64,000 nt of DNA from Planococcus wigleyi (GCF_014836985.1 NZ_JACSPU010000001.1:124001-188000), one strand, 5' to 3'. Counted from the stretch's first letter, positions 38,872-48,605 are shown. Program-made: numbers and translations. The notes: generated from the sequence alone by a model not told the origin.

Positions 38872-40266
38872 TTAATTTTTTGCTTTCCAATTGTAATAAT
38901 CTTCGATTCCTAAAGCAATTGCCGTAGCGGCACGATCTTTGTAAGTAGCGGTAGCTAATTTAGAAGCGTCGGATTTGTTGGTGATAAATCCTAATTCCAC
39001 TAAAGCAGCTGGCAGCGGGTTCGTGCGGATGACCTGGAAGCCGTAGTTTTTAACGCCGCGGTTCTGGTGGTCCATCGCTTTATACAAGCGGTTTTGAACA
39101 AATGTCGCTAATTGCTTGCTGTCATTGCCGACTGAAGCGGAATAGAAAGTCTCAGATCCGCTTGCCGCAGCGGCGTCGGCTGCGTTCGTATGGATGCTGA
39201 GGAATGCATTCGATCCGCTGGCAACACCTTTATTAACACGTGCGCTTAACGAATGGAACACATCAGTAGAGCGGGTCATATAGACCTTGATGCCTTTTGC
39301 TTTCAACTTCGCTTCTACACGTTTAGAAACATCCAAGTTGATATCGGATTCACGTAAGCCGTTGCCTACTGCGCCAGGATCACTGCCGCCATGGCCAGGG
39401 TCGAGAGTGATGAAGCGGTTGTTCGCCGCAACAGGTGTCGCTTTTCCAAGGTAAGCAGTGCTGACGTAACCTGTCATGTTGCCGCTGATGCCGTACGCCC
39501 ATGAACCGTTATATCCGTAAACGCGGAACGGTGCGCCGGCATTCAGTTTGCCGATGGATTTATAGCCAGTGCCTGCTCCAGAACGGACATTCAAATTGTT
39601 GACGGTCACGTTCAAGTCGGTGAACGCTACGTTTTTATACGTAACTCTATAGCTGGAATTCAATGCACGAGCCAGGAAAATAGCGAACTCTTCACGGATC
39701 AATTTGTTGTTTGGCGAGTATGTACCTTTTCCAGTACCGTTCGAAACGCCCGCAGTAGCGATCTTATTGACTGCCGTGTAGACACTGTTTGCAGCTGAAT
39801 CTGTTTTGATATCAGTAAAGTAAACATGGCCGATCTTTTTATAGTTGAAAGCACGGCTCAACAGGAACGCCATCTCTCCACGTGTCATTGTATCTTGAGG
39901 ACGGAAATTACCTTTTGAATCCCCAGTGATGATGCCTTTTTCATAAGCTGATTGAATATAGCCTGAGCTGTAACGATCTACTTGCACATCAGCGAATTTG
40001 GTTTTTCTTTCCTTGCCATTCAATCCTAACGCGCGGCCGATCAATGTGGCAGCTTGTTCACGAGTGACAGCTTGCTTTGGACCGAACATATTAGCAGCGA
40101 CACCTTTAATCATGCCTCTATTGTATAAATACAGTATTTCCTCGTCCGAAGACGATACATCTTTAAAGGGATTGCCTGCAGCAGACGCAGTATTTATACC
40201 TAGACTGGAAATCACAAGAACGGCAGCAATAAGAAACAGGGTAACTTTCGATAAAACGGTTTTCAT
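38872..40266 (-). CDS. N-acetylmuramoyl-L-alanine amidase with SLH and SH3b domains
   Basis: Secreted autolysin, 464 aa. Signal peptide ending near TASAAG; three SLH domains first (TREQAATLIG, TRGEMAFLLS, IREEFAIFLA). A bacterial SH3 domain follows (NVRSGAGTGYKSIGKL), then a C-terminal Amidase_3 domain with zinc ligands in DPGHGGSDPGAVG, GLRESD and SIHTNAAD, and Glu in ALVELGFITN. Cuts the bond between MurNAc and the stem peptide. The SD AGGAGG is 13 nt from the ATG; a 4-codon ATG-AAA-ATT-AAA-TGA frame in between overlaps the real start. Confidence 0.93.
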   Translation of the reverse strand: MKTVLSKVTLFLIAAVLVISSLGINTASAAGNPFKDVSSSDEEILYLYNRGMIKGVAANMFGPKQAVTREQAATLIGRALGLNGKERKTKFADVQVDRYSSGYIQSAYEKGIITGDSKGNFRPQDTMTRGEMAFLLSRAFNYKKIGHVYFTDIKTDSAANSVYTAVNKIATAGVSNGTGKGTYSPNNKLIREEFAIFLARALNSSYRVTYKNVAFTDLNVTVNNLNVRSGAGTGYKSIGKLNAGAPFRVYGYNGSWAYGISGNMTGYVSTAYLGKATPVAANNRFITLDPGHGGSDPGAVGNGLRESDINLDVSKRVEAKLKAKGIKVYMTRSTDVFHSLSARVNKGVASGSNAFLSIHTNAADAAAASGSETFYSASVGNDSKQLATFVQNRLYKAMDHQNRGVKNYGFQVIRTNPLPAALVELGFITNKSDASKLATATYKDRAATAIALGIEDYYNWKAKN

Positions 40267-40692
40267 TTAATTTTCATTTCCTCCTATAATTCTTTCTCTA
40301 TGTTAGATATATTAGCAGAAATTTATTCAAATTAATGGGTATTTTTGATAAATGAGAAAATAGTATGGTTTAAAAGTATTATTTCTGTTCGGTGATTTTC
40401 AACCTAATACTAAATACCTATAAAGTTGATAAAGATATGAGAAATTTTAGAATATTATTGCGCAATTAAAAAAATAATAAAAATATGTCTTTCGTGAAGA
40501 ATAGAGTTGATGATACAATTGAACCTGTTCATTGAATATTTATCCATAAATAAATGGTTAAATATAGATAATTAGCATTATAGTTTACCCGGTCAAAATG
40601 CTTTAAGGTAAGAACTGATTTATAAGGAGTACATGAGTTGCCTTATAAATAGTAAAATATTGCCGTAATTTACAAGAGGGGGATTTATTAAG
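40267..40692. promoter_or_regulatory. AT-rich divergent control region with inverted repeat
   Basis: Region between two divergent autolysin genes, very AT-rich. A perfect 10-bp inverted repeat ATTTATAAGG / CCTTATAAAT (40618-40627 and 40641-40650, loop 13) lies 43 bp before the glucosaminidase ATG and could be an operator or a leader hairpin. I cannot choose promoter boxes with confidence because many AT-rich hexamers fit. Confidence 0.5.
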
Positions 40693-42666
40693 ATGAGAAA
40701 ATTGCTGATGGGCTTCTTGGCTATGCTTATCGTACTTTCGGCTCTATCATCAGAGACTGCAAAAGCAGCAGGTGATTTGTCGGGACATGCATACGAAGCC
40801 GAAATGAAGGAATTAATGAAATTAGGGATTATCCAAGGCTATGACGACGGCTCGATTCGCCCTAATAAAGAAGTAACACGAGCAGAGTTCGCTAAAATGG
40901 TTGTGCAATCGTTCGAACTTGGCACACCCGTAAACAGCGCTTCTGCTGAAAATGGAGGGTTTTCGGCAGCGGCTGTTGCAGCCACTGTCAACTTCAAAGA
41001 TGTATTGCCTGGAGAATGGTATTACAACTCGATCGCTGAAGCGGTGGAGGCTGGAATCATTAAAGGCCATTCAAATAATACGTTCAAACCGAATGATTTG
41101 ATCACTCGGGAACAGATGGCTTCCATGGTGGCACGTGCCTTGAAAGCGAAAGGCATCAATATCAATGTTTCAGAGACCAAGGCGATGGATTTTACGGATG
41201 TTTCATCAATCAGAGATGATCATAAAGATGATGTCCGCATTCTTACCCATTTGGGAATCATCACAGGGAATGAAAACAAGACCTTCAAACCGAAAGACAG
41301 TTCAAAAAGATGGATGGTGGCTTTGGTTATGCTGAGAGGCAGAGATGAAGTATTCCCACCGAAAAACCTGGAGTTCCAGGCATCAACGGTCACAGCAGAC
41401 AAAACGACAGTTGTGAAGCACTTTGAGACATTTGCCCAAGCGAAAGAATATGCGCAAAAGAATTCAAAAGTTCAGGCAGTCGAACGCAGCAACCAGATTG
41501 TATGGATGAAGCAGGGAATTGCTGCTACGAATGCCTTTACCGAAATTTACCCGTCGGAAAGCCTAAGTGCGGATACCAGCAGCAAATTCCGTCCGTATGT
41601 ACCGGCCAACAGCGAATTGAAATTCCTGGACGCTACTGCGACAACCGTCAAAGTGGAATTGGCCGGAAAAACCGGTTACGTCAGTTCGAAAGTGGTCCGT
41701 TTGATTCCACAGCCGATGTTGAAAGGCCAGTCTTATTATGAGGTGGACAAAGGCAACTTGGTCCATAAACTTTTCAACCATTCGACCGGAAGCTACGTAT
41801 CGACAGGCATCATCGGCAAAGCGCCGAAAGAATTTGTCAGCGGCATGAAGTACTATAGCTGGGACGGTGCAATATTTACAAATGCGGCCGGAGCAAAAAT
41901 TGCGGAAAGCCACCAGTATTTCAACAAGCTGCCGCTTCACTCGGCAACCGATTATACAGCTGAGGAGCTGGATAAATTCCTGAAAGACAAATTCCCTTAC
42001 TATAATAAATCTCAACAAGGTAAAACATGGACCACAAGTCCGCTTGTCGGTTCAGGCAAGTTCTTTAAGGAAATGGAACAGAAACACAAAATCAACGCGC
42101 TTTACCTGTTGTCCCATGCCATCCATGAAAGCGGCTGGGGAACCAGCAAAATTGCACAGGATAAGCGGAATCTATTCGGCTATGGAGCGGTAGATGGCGA
42201 CGCTTATAACAAGGCGTATAGCTATGTGACATTCAGAGAGTCGATCGAAGATGCAGCGAAACGGATCAACGCAGGCTACCTGTCACCGACTGGCGGCTTT
42301 TACAATGGACCTGTGCTTGGCCATAAAGGAATCGGCATGAACGTGCGTTATGCATCTGATGCCTTCTGGGGAGAAAAAATTGCCGGACATATGTACCGGA
42401 TCGATTCGTATCTTGGAGGCAAAGATTTAAACCATCACAAGCTTGGCTCTACGACAACGAGCCCGTTGAACTTCCGTAAAGATGCAAGCACAAACTTTGC
42501 TTCTATCTATACGTTGAAAACAACAGGAGTTCCTGTCATTCTCAATCGGGAAGTAAAGGCTGCCAACGGAGCAATGTGGCATGAAGTGGCATCGGAAAAC
42601 AATTCTTATGCGAAGGCTTATGTACACGGCGATTACATCAAATTGCTGCAGCTCGCGCAGAAATAA
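40693..42666 (+). CDS. SLH-anchored endo-beta-N-acetylglucosaminidase
   Basis: Secreted autolysin, 657 aa. Signal peptide ending AKAAG; three SLH domains at the N-terminus. The third is degenerate, with SKRWMVALVM in place of TRAE. A central repeat region (GKTGYVSSKVVRLIPQ, GSYVSTGIIG) precedes a glucosaminidase domain with ALYLLSHAIHESGWGTSKIA, where the Glu is the expected catalytic acid, and NLFGYGAVDGD. A C-terminal SH3 unit (NFRKDASTNFASIYTL) ends the protein. LytD/AcmA-like function: cuts the glycan strand. SD GAGGGGG before the ATG. Confidence 0.92.
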   Translation: MRKLLMGFLAMLIVLSALSSETAKAAGDLSGHAYEAEMKELMKLGIIQGYDDGSIRPNKEVTRAEFAKMVVQSFELGTPVNSASAENGGFSAAAVAATVNFKDVLPGEWYYNSIAEAVEAGIIKGHSNNTFKPNDLITREQMASMVARALKAKGININVSETKAMDFTDVSSIRDDHKDDVRILTHLGIITGNENKTFKPKDSSKRWMVALVMLRGRDEVFPPKNLEFQASTVTADKTTVVKHFETFAQAKEYAQKNSKVQAVERSNQIVWMKQGIAATNAFTEIYPSESLSADTSSKFRPYVPANSELKFLDATATTVKVELAGKTGYVSSKVVRLIPQPMLKGQSYYEVDKGNLVHKLFNHSTGSYVSTGIIGKAPKEFVSGMKYYSWDGAIFTNAAGAKIAESHQYFNKLPLHSATDYTAEELDKFLKDKFPYYNKSQQGKTWTTSPLVGSGKFFKEMEQKHKINALYLLSHAIHESGWGTSKIAQDKRNLFGYGAVDGDAYNKAYSYVTFRESIEDAAKRINAGYLSPTGGFYNGPVLGHKGIGMNVRYASDAFWGEKIAGHMYRIDSYLGGKDLNHHKLGSTTTSPLNFRKDASTNFASIYTLKTTGVPVILNREVKAANGAMWHEVASENNSYAKAYVHGDYIKLLQLAQK

Positions 42667-42685
42667 ACTTTACACAATCTTAACG

Positions 42686-42735
42686 GAAGAACCCTGTATT
42701 CAAGCGGACATAGCTTGAACACAGGGTTCTTCTTT
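42686..42735 (+). terminator. Terminator of glucosaminidase gene
   Basis: GAAGAACCCTGT pairs with ACAGGGTTCTTC, with a further inner CAAGC/GCTTG stem, then TTTA. Confidence 0.9.
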
Positions 42736-42781
42736 ATGTTATACTAGCCTAAGATATTTTGCCCTGTAGAGGAGATTAACC

Positions 42782-43516
42782 ATGACTTCAAAATTTGTTC
42801 ATATACTGGGAGTGCCTTTCGTCAACACAACCCAGACCGCTTTTATCCATACCTTGCAAAGCCGCATTGAAAGACAGGAAAAAACGTTTGTTGTGACAGC
42901 CAATCCGGAAATCGTCATGCATTCCCTGGAAGACGAGCAATACAAACAAACTTTAGCGAAAGCCCAATACATAACAGCAGACGGCATAGGCATCGTCAAA
43001 GCTGCCGCAATCGTCGGCGAACCGCTGCCGGAACGTGTCAGCGGCTATGATTTGATGCTTGATCTGCTCGAGGTGGCAGACAAAAACCACTCCAGCATCT
43101 TTTTCTTGGGAGCAGCTGAAGAAGTGCTGCAGGCAACCGTCAAAAAAGCCAAAGAGAATTATCCGGGCATCCAAATCGCCGGCAGCCATAACGGCTTTTT
43201 TGATTGGAACGATCATCTCTTGCCGCAGCAGATCAAGAACGCGGCACCTGACATTGTCTTTGTAGCGCTCGGTTTCCCGAGGCAGGAACAATGGATCGGC
43301 GCCCATATCGATAAGTTCGACAAAGGCGTTTTCATTGGCATCGGCGGAAGCTTTGATGTCTTTTCCGGAAACGTCAAACGCGCACCGGAACTTTGGCAGA
43401 AAATGAACCTGGAATGGTTCTACCGGTTGGTCAAGCAGCCTTCCCGTTGGAAACGTATGCTGGTGCTGCCGAAATTTGCAGCGACAGTGATCGGGCGAAA
43501 GGCTTTACGTAAATAA
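42782..43516 (+). CDS. tagA: WecG/TagA glycosyltransferase
   Basis: Adds N-acetylmannosamine to undecaprenyl-PP-GlcNAc, an early step in wall polymer synthesis, on the cytoplasmic face of the membrane. 244 aa. Thr39 and Asn41 in VTANPEIV and Asp67 in ITADGIGIVKA match the TagA active-site pattern; FVALGFPRQEQWIG and the C-terminal membrane-binding stretch RLVKQPSRWKRM are typical. SD AGAGGAG. First gene of a four-gene operon ending in csaB, so the polymer is probably the pyruvylated SLH ligand rather than teichoic acid. Confidence 0.93.
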   Translation: MTSKFVHILGVPFVNTTQTAFIHTLQSRIERQEKTFVVTANPEIVMHSLEDEQYKQTLAKAQYITADGIGIVKAAAIVGEPLPERVSGYDLMLDLLEVADKNHSSIFFLGAAEEVLQATVKKAKENYPGIQIAGSHNGFFDWNDHLLPQQIKNAAPDIVFVALGFPRQEQWIGAHIDKFDKGVFIGIGGSFDVFSGNVKRAPELWQKMNLEWFYRLVKQPSRWKRMLVLPKFAATVIGRKALRK

Positions 43517-45075
43517 TGAAGAATACCTTGCTCAAAAGTACCTTAATCTTATCTATCGCAGCCTTGCTGTCTAAAATACTGGGAAGTTTATTTCGGATTC
43601 CGCTCCAGAATATAGCAGGAGATGAAGTGCTCGGAATTTTCACATTGGTGTATCCGGTCTATATGGTCGCCTTGACCTTGTCGGTCGCCGGAATTCCTAT
43701 CGCCATCTCCAAATTGATTGCGGAAGCCCGCGCAAAAGATGACCAGCAGCAAATCAAGAACATCTTTTTCACTTCCGGCATTCTGGCCTTGCTGTTCGGA
43801 GTGGCCAGCTTCCTGATCCTTTACGGATTTTCCCATCAAATCGCGGGCGTCCTTGGAGGCGAAACGACGCGTCTTGCGTTGATTACCGTTTCATGTACCT
43901 TGCTTGTGGCACCTTATATGGCGGTTTACCGCGGTTATTTCCAAGGGCATCAGGACATGACGCCGACTGCGGTTTCACAGGTCATCGAACAATTCATCCG
44001 CGTCGGCCTGATCCTGCTGGTCGCCATCTATATGGTGGACCGTCTTTACAGCGACGAGCAGATTGCGGGCGGCATCATGATCGGCTCCATCGTCGGAGCG
44101 ATCGGTTCGTTCATTTATCTCCGTATCCTGTACAATCGTTCACCTGTCAGAGTGGCCAAAGGGCTGCCTTACAAACTGGCAAACTTTAAATCGACTGCCA
44201 AAACGATCCTGAAGATTTCCATTCCCATCTGCATCGGTGCCATCACGATGGCTTTATTGAACCTGGTGGATTCAATCACCATTCCGACCGCATTGAAAAT
44301 GCACGGGGAAGCTACGGAAGACATCAATTCGCTGTATGGGATATACGGCAGGGGCTTGGCACTGGTCCAGATCGTTACGGTTTTTGCCAGTTCCGTCATC
44401 CTGCCGTTGATTCCATCCATTTCCGCCAAATTGGCGCAGAACGACAAAATCGGTTCGGCTAAGCTGATTGACAACACATTTTTTCTGACTTATCTATTAT
44501 CCGTTCCAGCCGCTGTCGGCTTGGTTGTCCTGACATTGCCGATCAACTTGGGCTTGTTCACGGATCTGCAAGGCAGCACCGTACTTGCAATCGTGTCGTT
44601 CAGTTCGTTGTTCACTTCGCTGACCGTACTTGGGACAGGTGTGTTGCAAGGAATCAATAAAGCGCGGCTCGGCGCTTGGATCATCATCAGCGGCGTTCTC
44701 ATCAAATTGGTGCTGAATCTGGTGCTGGTCAATCGTTACGGCTTGGAAGGGGCTGCCATTTCTACAGCAGCGATCTATCTGATCCTGTTTGTCTTGAATG
44801 CCGCAGCCATCCGGAAATATACGGGTTTCAGCTTCTTCCCGAAAAAAACAGGCCTCATCGTCTTTGCCTCACTTGTCATGGGGGCAGCCATTTGGCTGCC
44901 AAGTTACCTATTGGATTTTGAACAGCTGTCAAGACCGGCAGCTTTATTGTATGTAGGAACGGCAGTAGCAGCCGGCGGCGTCATCTACTTTGTCTTGCTG
45001 CTGGTGACTAAAGCAGTAGACCAAAGCGTATTGCAGCGCATTCCTGTCATAAATAAATTCATCGCCAAGAAATAA
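43516..45075 (+). CDS. MATE/MurJ-type polysaccharide flippase
   Basis: Multi-span exporter, 519 aa, about 14 helices, of the SpoVB/MurJ/Wzx superfamily. Typical features: LSKILGSLFRIPLQNIAGDEVLGIFTLVYPVYM, the charged segment YRGYFQGHQDMTPTAVSQVIEQ, and the late helices ILIKLVLNLVLV. Start overlaps the tagA stop by 1 nt (TAATG). In this operon it most likely flips the lipid-linked secondary-wall polymer; a lipid II role is possible because the two families cannot be separated by eye. Confidence 0.87.
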   Translation: MKNTLLKSTLILSIAALLSKILGSLFRIPLQNIAGDEVLGIFTLVYPVYMVALTLSVAGIPIAISKLIAEARAKDDQQQIKNIFFTSGILALLFGVASFLILYGFSHQIAGVLGGETTRLALITVSCTLLVAPYMAVYRGYFQGHQDMTPTAVSQVIEQFIRVGLILLVAIYMVDRLYSDEQIAGGIMIGSIVGAIGSFIYLRILYNRSPVRVAKGLPYKLANFKSTAKTILKISIPICIGAITMALLNLVDSITIPTALKMHGEATEDINSLYGIYGRGLALVQIVTVFASSVILPLIPSISAKLAQNDKIGSAKLIDNTFFLTYLLSVPAAVGLVVLTLPINLGLFTDLQGSTVLAIVSFSSLFTSLTVLGTGVLQGINKARLGAWIIISGVLIKLVLNLVLVNRYGLEGAAISTAAIYLILFVLNAAAIRKYTGFSFFPKKTGLIVFASLVMGAAIWLPSYLLDFEQLSRPAALLYVGTAVAAGGVIYFVLLLVTKAVDQSVLQRIPVINKFIAKK

Positions 45076-45122
45076 CGCCTGCAATCCGGGCTAACCAAGA
45101 AAAGTTAAGGGTGTGTACTTAC

Positions 45123-46991
45123 GTGAAGAAAGTTTTAATCGGAATCCTCCTTGCGGCATTGCTATTGACCATTCCTTCAGCATTTCAACGCATTCAAATA
45201 GAAGAATCAAATAAAAAGTTCGAGACCATTGTACCTTTCAAGCTGACAACCAACTGGTTGATCGAAGATCCATCATTGACGTTGGACGGCATCTTGTCCG
45301 ATTTCAAGAACGCGGACATCCAAAGCGTCAGCCTTGAACCGGATACGGTCAGCTCCTTGGAACGAAAAGGGCTGATTACCGCAGTGAGCACATCCCGCAT
45401 GCGGGAACACTTGCTGTTGACTCAGCAGGATCCGTTGGAAGCGCCTTTTGATAAACCAGGATTATTTATTCATTCGAACGGCTCGTTTGATTTCGAAGAG
45501 ACCACAGCCGGATTTTTTGAAGAGAAATTTACGTTCACTGTAAATGGTGAAGCGTATACCTATATTCCAGGTGCTGCTGAGAAGATCCTTTCCGTGCCGG
45601 TCGGCTATGATCCGGAAGTGATTGCTTCTATTAAAGAAGCAGGGCTTATGGTTGTGCCGCGTTTGGGTGACTATTCAGATGAAGCCCAAACCGAGCGAAT
45701 GATCGATGAACTTCTGTCGATCAAAGAACCTGGAATTGAAAAAATCCTGTTCAGCGGTACGGATGTACCTGCCGCTTCTGATCCTGAACGTCTGAAAGAA
45801 TTTGGCGAGCAGTTGAAAGATGCTGGATACGGACTGATGAGCATTGAATTCGCGGGCCAAAAAGGCCTGAACCAGTTGGCTTATATCAATGACTTGAACC
45901 TCGTGCGCCTCCACAGCCTGGCTGTTGAAGATGGCAATATTGCAGAAAGCGCAGATAAAATTGTCCGTGCAGCAAAAGAACGCAATATGCGCGCTTTTTT
46001 CCTGAACTTGACCCAACCCGAATACAATCTGGCACTGACAGCGCTGCAAGAGCTGCAGTCAGATGTTAATGGAAACATGCCGGACAGCTTTGTGCGCGGG
46101 GAATCGCGTTCATTCGACACGTATAGCGTGCCGCTTTGGCAAACTGCCATGGCTCTCCTTGGTGCCATTGCCTTCCTGACATTGGCAGCGCAGTATGTCT
46201 TTAAAAATAACCGCCTGACTTTATTGGCGTTGATCGGCTCTGCACTGGCTGCTGCTATTTATTTAGTGACCGGCCAAAGCATAGTTTTAAAAGCTTTCGC
46301 TTTAGCGGTTGCTGTCACGGCGCCGATTTGGGCAGTCTTGTTGAAAAAAGAACCAGAGAAAAAATGGTACTTGATCCGCTCTTACGCACAGGCGCTGGGC
46401 ATTGCGGCTATCGGCATCTGGCTGATCATCGTGTTGCTGAACGGCAATCAATACTTGCTGGGCATTGATTTGTTCAGAGGGGTATCGTTGATTTATATCA
46501 TTCCGATTGCCTTTATTGCCATCTATGCGGTGTGGGGGAATATCAGAAAGCTCCTGAAAATGAATGTGATTTACTGGCACATGGCGGTTATTGCCATTGT
46601 AGCGGGGATCATTTTGTATTACATGAGCCGTACAGGCAATGCCGGACAAGTTTCTGCAATAGAGCTCCAGGTTCGCCTGATGTTGGAACAAATTCTGTAC
46701 GTCAGACCGCGGACAAAGGAATTCCTCATCGGTTTCCCATTGTTCATTCTGGCACTCCATATGGTGAAGAGCTATCCGAAAGCTTATTATTTCCTGCTTA
46801 TTCCAGGGGTCATCGGTTTCCTGTCATTAGTGAATACATTTACTCATCTTCATATCCCGTTATTGATTTCTTTGCTAAGAAGCGGTTATAGTATAGTTTT
46901 CGGGTTTATAATAGGACTTGTCCTGATCTGGCTATATGAAACTGTGTGGAAGAAAATGATTACTATGATAAGAATGAGGTGGCAGGCGTGA
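45123..46991 (+). CDS. DUF5693 membrane protein of the csaB locus
   Basis: 622 aa. Signal-anchor helix at the N-terminus, then an extracellular domain of about 300 residues that looks like a TIM-barrel-type fold (DGILSDFKNADIQSVSLEPD, VPRLGDYSDEAQTERMIDELL, GIEKILFSGTDVP). About 8 membrane helices follow in the second half. This DUF regularly accompanies csaB in SLH-bearing Bacillales (from memory). GTG 45123 follows AAGGG at 11 nt; the earlier GTG at 45111 overlaps that SD. Possibly a polymerase or transfer factor for the wall polymer; not shown. Confidence 0.75.
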   Translation: MKKVLIGILLAALLLTIPSAFQRIQIEESNKKFETIVPFKLTTNWLIEDPSLTLDGILSDFKNADIQSVSLEPDTVSSLERKGLITAVSTSRMREHLLLTQQDPLEAPFDKPGLFIHSNGSFDFEETTAGFFEEKFTFTVNGEAYTYIPGAAEKILSVPVGYDPEVIASIKEAGLMVVPRLGDYSDEAQTERMIDELLSIKEPGIEKILFSGTDVPAASDPERLKEFGEQLKDAGYGLMSIEFAGQKGLNQLAYINDLNLVRLHSLAVEDGNIAESADKIVRAAKERNMRAFFLNLTQPEYNLALTALQELQSDVNGNMPDSFVRGESRSFDTYSVPLWQTAMALLGAIAFLTLAAQYVFKNNRLTLLALIGSALAAAIYLVTGQSIVLKAFALAVAVTAPIWAVLLKKEPEKKWYLIRSYAQALGIAAIGIWLIIVLLNGNQYLLGIDLFRGVSLIYIIPIAFIAIYAVWGNIRKLLKMNVIYWHMAVIAIVAGIILYYMSRTGNAGQVSAIELQVRLMLEQILYVRPRTKEFLIGFPLFILALHMVKSYPKAYYFLLIPGVIGFLSLVNTFTHLHIPLLISLLRSGYSIVFGFIIGLVLIWLYETVWKKMITMIRMRWQA

Positions 46992-48121
46992 GAATAGTGT
47001 TATCTGGATATTATGGTTTTGACAATGTGGGAGACGAAGCTATTCTCTATGCCATTATCCATTCATTGAAAGAGTACTATCCAAGAATTGAAATTATTGT
47101 ACTATCCAATAAGCCGGAAAAAACGGCTGAAACTTATCGCGTCAAGGCCGTCAACAGATGGAGCCTGAAAGACATACGTGCAGCGATCAAATCTTCCGAC
47201 GGTTTGATCAGCGGAGGCGGGAGCTTGTTGCAGGACGAAACCGGCCGCAAAAGCATTCCGTATTACGCGGGCGTCATGAAAATTGCGCAGCAACTGAAAA
47301 AACCGGTGTTCGTCTATGCGCAAGGCATGGGCCCAATCAGCAGCAGGCTCAACCAAATGATCGTCAAGCATGTCCTGAATTCTGTGAAGCTGCTGACGGT
47401 CCGCGATGAGCAGTCACAACAGCTGCTGGAAAAAATCGGCGTTACTGCCGATATCCGCCTGGTGCCCGATCCGGTCATGGGGCTGGAAGCGGACAACTTC
47501 GAAAGCATTTGGCTGCGCCAGCAGAACTTCGGAAATAAAGTCATCAGCGTCTCGGTCCGCGACTGGAACAATGAAGCTTATGCTTTCGGTGAAATCGCAA
47601 AAGGGCTCGACGAACTGGTGAATAAAGGATACAACGTTGTTTTTGTCCCGATGCACGGCAAGCACGATTTCAAGACTTCCCAACAAGTCCAGGGCCTCAT
47701 GAAAACCAAAGCGCATATCGCACCTTACGACAGCACGATCCAAGAGAAAATGGCGATCATCAAAGAGTCCGATGTGCTGTTCGGCATGCGCCTGCACGCT
47801 CTGATTTTCGCAGCTGTCAGCTACACGCCTTTCGTCGCTTTATCGTACGATCCGAAAATCGACTCATTCGCCAACATCGTCAGCCAGCCGGTCCTCGGCC
47901 ATGTAGAAGCCAAAGATTGGAACCACACGGACCTTGTCCAGGCAATCGAGCGCATTTTCACGAACTACCCGGACGAGCTGCAGAAAATCACGCAAGCAGC
48001 CGCACCGCTCCAAAAAAGTGCCAACCAAACAGCCCGCACAGTCCTCGACGCCATCGAGGCACCAATCGCGAGCGCCGCACCACTGGCATACACTGAAAAA
48101 ACAAAAGTAAAGAACCGTTAA
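46988..48121 (+). CDS. csaB: Polysaccharide pyruvyl transferase CsaB
   Basis: Transfers pyruvate from PEP to the secondary cell-wall polymer, making the ketal that SLH domains bind. 377 aa. Family marks: VLSGYYGFDNVGDEAIL at the N-terminus, DGLISGGGSLLQDETG, and FGMRLHALIFAAVSYTPF near the C-terminus. GTG 46988 with GAGGTGG upstream overlaps the previous stop (GTGA); the frame is open 14 codons earlier without an SD. Six SLH proteins lie within 14 kb on either side, matching this job. Confidence 0.95.
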   Translation: MRIVLSGYYGFDNVGDEAILYAIIHSLKEYYPRIEIIVLSNKPEKTAETYRVKAVNRWSLKDIRAAIKSSDGLISGGGSLLQDETGRKSIPYYAGVMKIAQQLKKPVFVYAQGMGPISSRLNQMIVKHVLNSVKLLTVRDEQSQQLLEKIGVTADIRLVPDPVMGLEADNFESIWLRQQNFGNKVISVSVRDWNNEAYAFGEIAKGLDELVNKGYNVVFVPMHGKHDFKTSQQVQGLMKTKAHIAPYDSTIQEKMAIIKESDVLFGMRLHALIFAAVSYTPFVALSYDPKIDSFANIVSQPVLGHVEAKDWNHTDLVQAIERIFTNYPDELQKITQAAAPLQKSANQTARTVLDAIEAPIASAAPLAYTEKTKVKNR

Positions 48122-48124
48122 TAG

Positions 48125-48170
48125 ACAGGCTGTCCTAAGGTTTCATAACCTTGAGGGGAGCCTGTTTTGT
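48125..48170 (+). terminator. Terminator of tagA-csaB operon
   Basis: ACAGGCT / AGCCTGT outer stem with an inner AAGGTT / AACCTT stem, then TTTTG. Confidence 0.75.
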
Positions 48171-48270
48171 TTGAAAAGGAGTGTGCTAGAGAAGTGATAA
48201 AGAATTGGTGCAGGAGCAGGGGGATAAGGGTGAAGAAATTGATGCAAGAGCAGTATTATTCAGGTGAAGA

Positions 48271-48464
48271 AATCGCTCCAGGCAGACGCTTTCGGGCCCG
48301 CAGGATGCGGGGCATGCAGCTGGCGCGACAGGACGTCGCGGTGCCAGCTGCCAGGGGGCTTGCGCCGAACTAACTCGGGCTATGGCCCGAGTGGATTTCG
48401 GCACTTCGCTGGTCCCCCAGGAGTCGCTGCCTTCCGCTCTTTCTTCTAGGTTTATTCTTATTAA
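48271..48464 (-). repeat. Dispersed repeat R2, copy a
   Basis: Reverse-complement copy of 62257-62400. Landmarks on the plus strand: ATCGCTCCAGGCAGACGCTT, ACTCGGGCTATGGCCCGAGT (a stem), CAGGAGTCGCTGCCTTCCGC and TTCTTCTAGG. This copy carries an insert of about 57 bp (near 48299-48356), itself a hairpin with arms AGCTGGC / GCCAGCT (48318-48324, 48343-48349) and inner GCGAC / GTCGC. Similar GGAAGGCGACGACTCCTG-type repeats are common in Bacillaceae, from memory. Confidence 0.75.
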
Positions 48465-48515
48465 TATGGAGAAAGAGGCAGCTGCACTTTTCTTTTTAAA
48501 TGATGAGAGTGAAGA

Positions 48516-48546
48516 AATTGAGTGGGTGCCAGGCACCCACTCAATT
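48516..48546. repeat. GTGCC/GGCAC palindrome, copy 2
   Basis: 31 bp: AATTGAGTGGGTGCC, A, GGCACCCACTCAATT. Same outer AATTG and inner GTGCC as the copy at 23082, with compensated arm changes (GTGTGC to GAGTGG). Confidence 0.8.
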
Positions 48547-48605
48547 CGCTCTCCATCCTTACCCACATTTCACTTGTTTCACAAAAGTTCAAGCCCATGA
48601 ATGGA

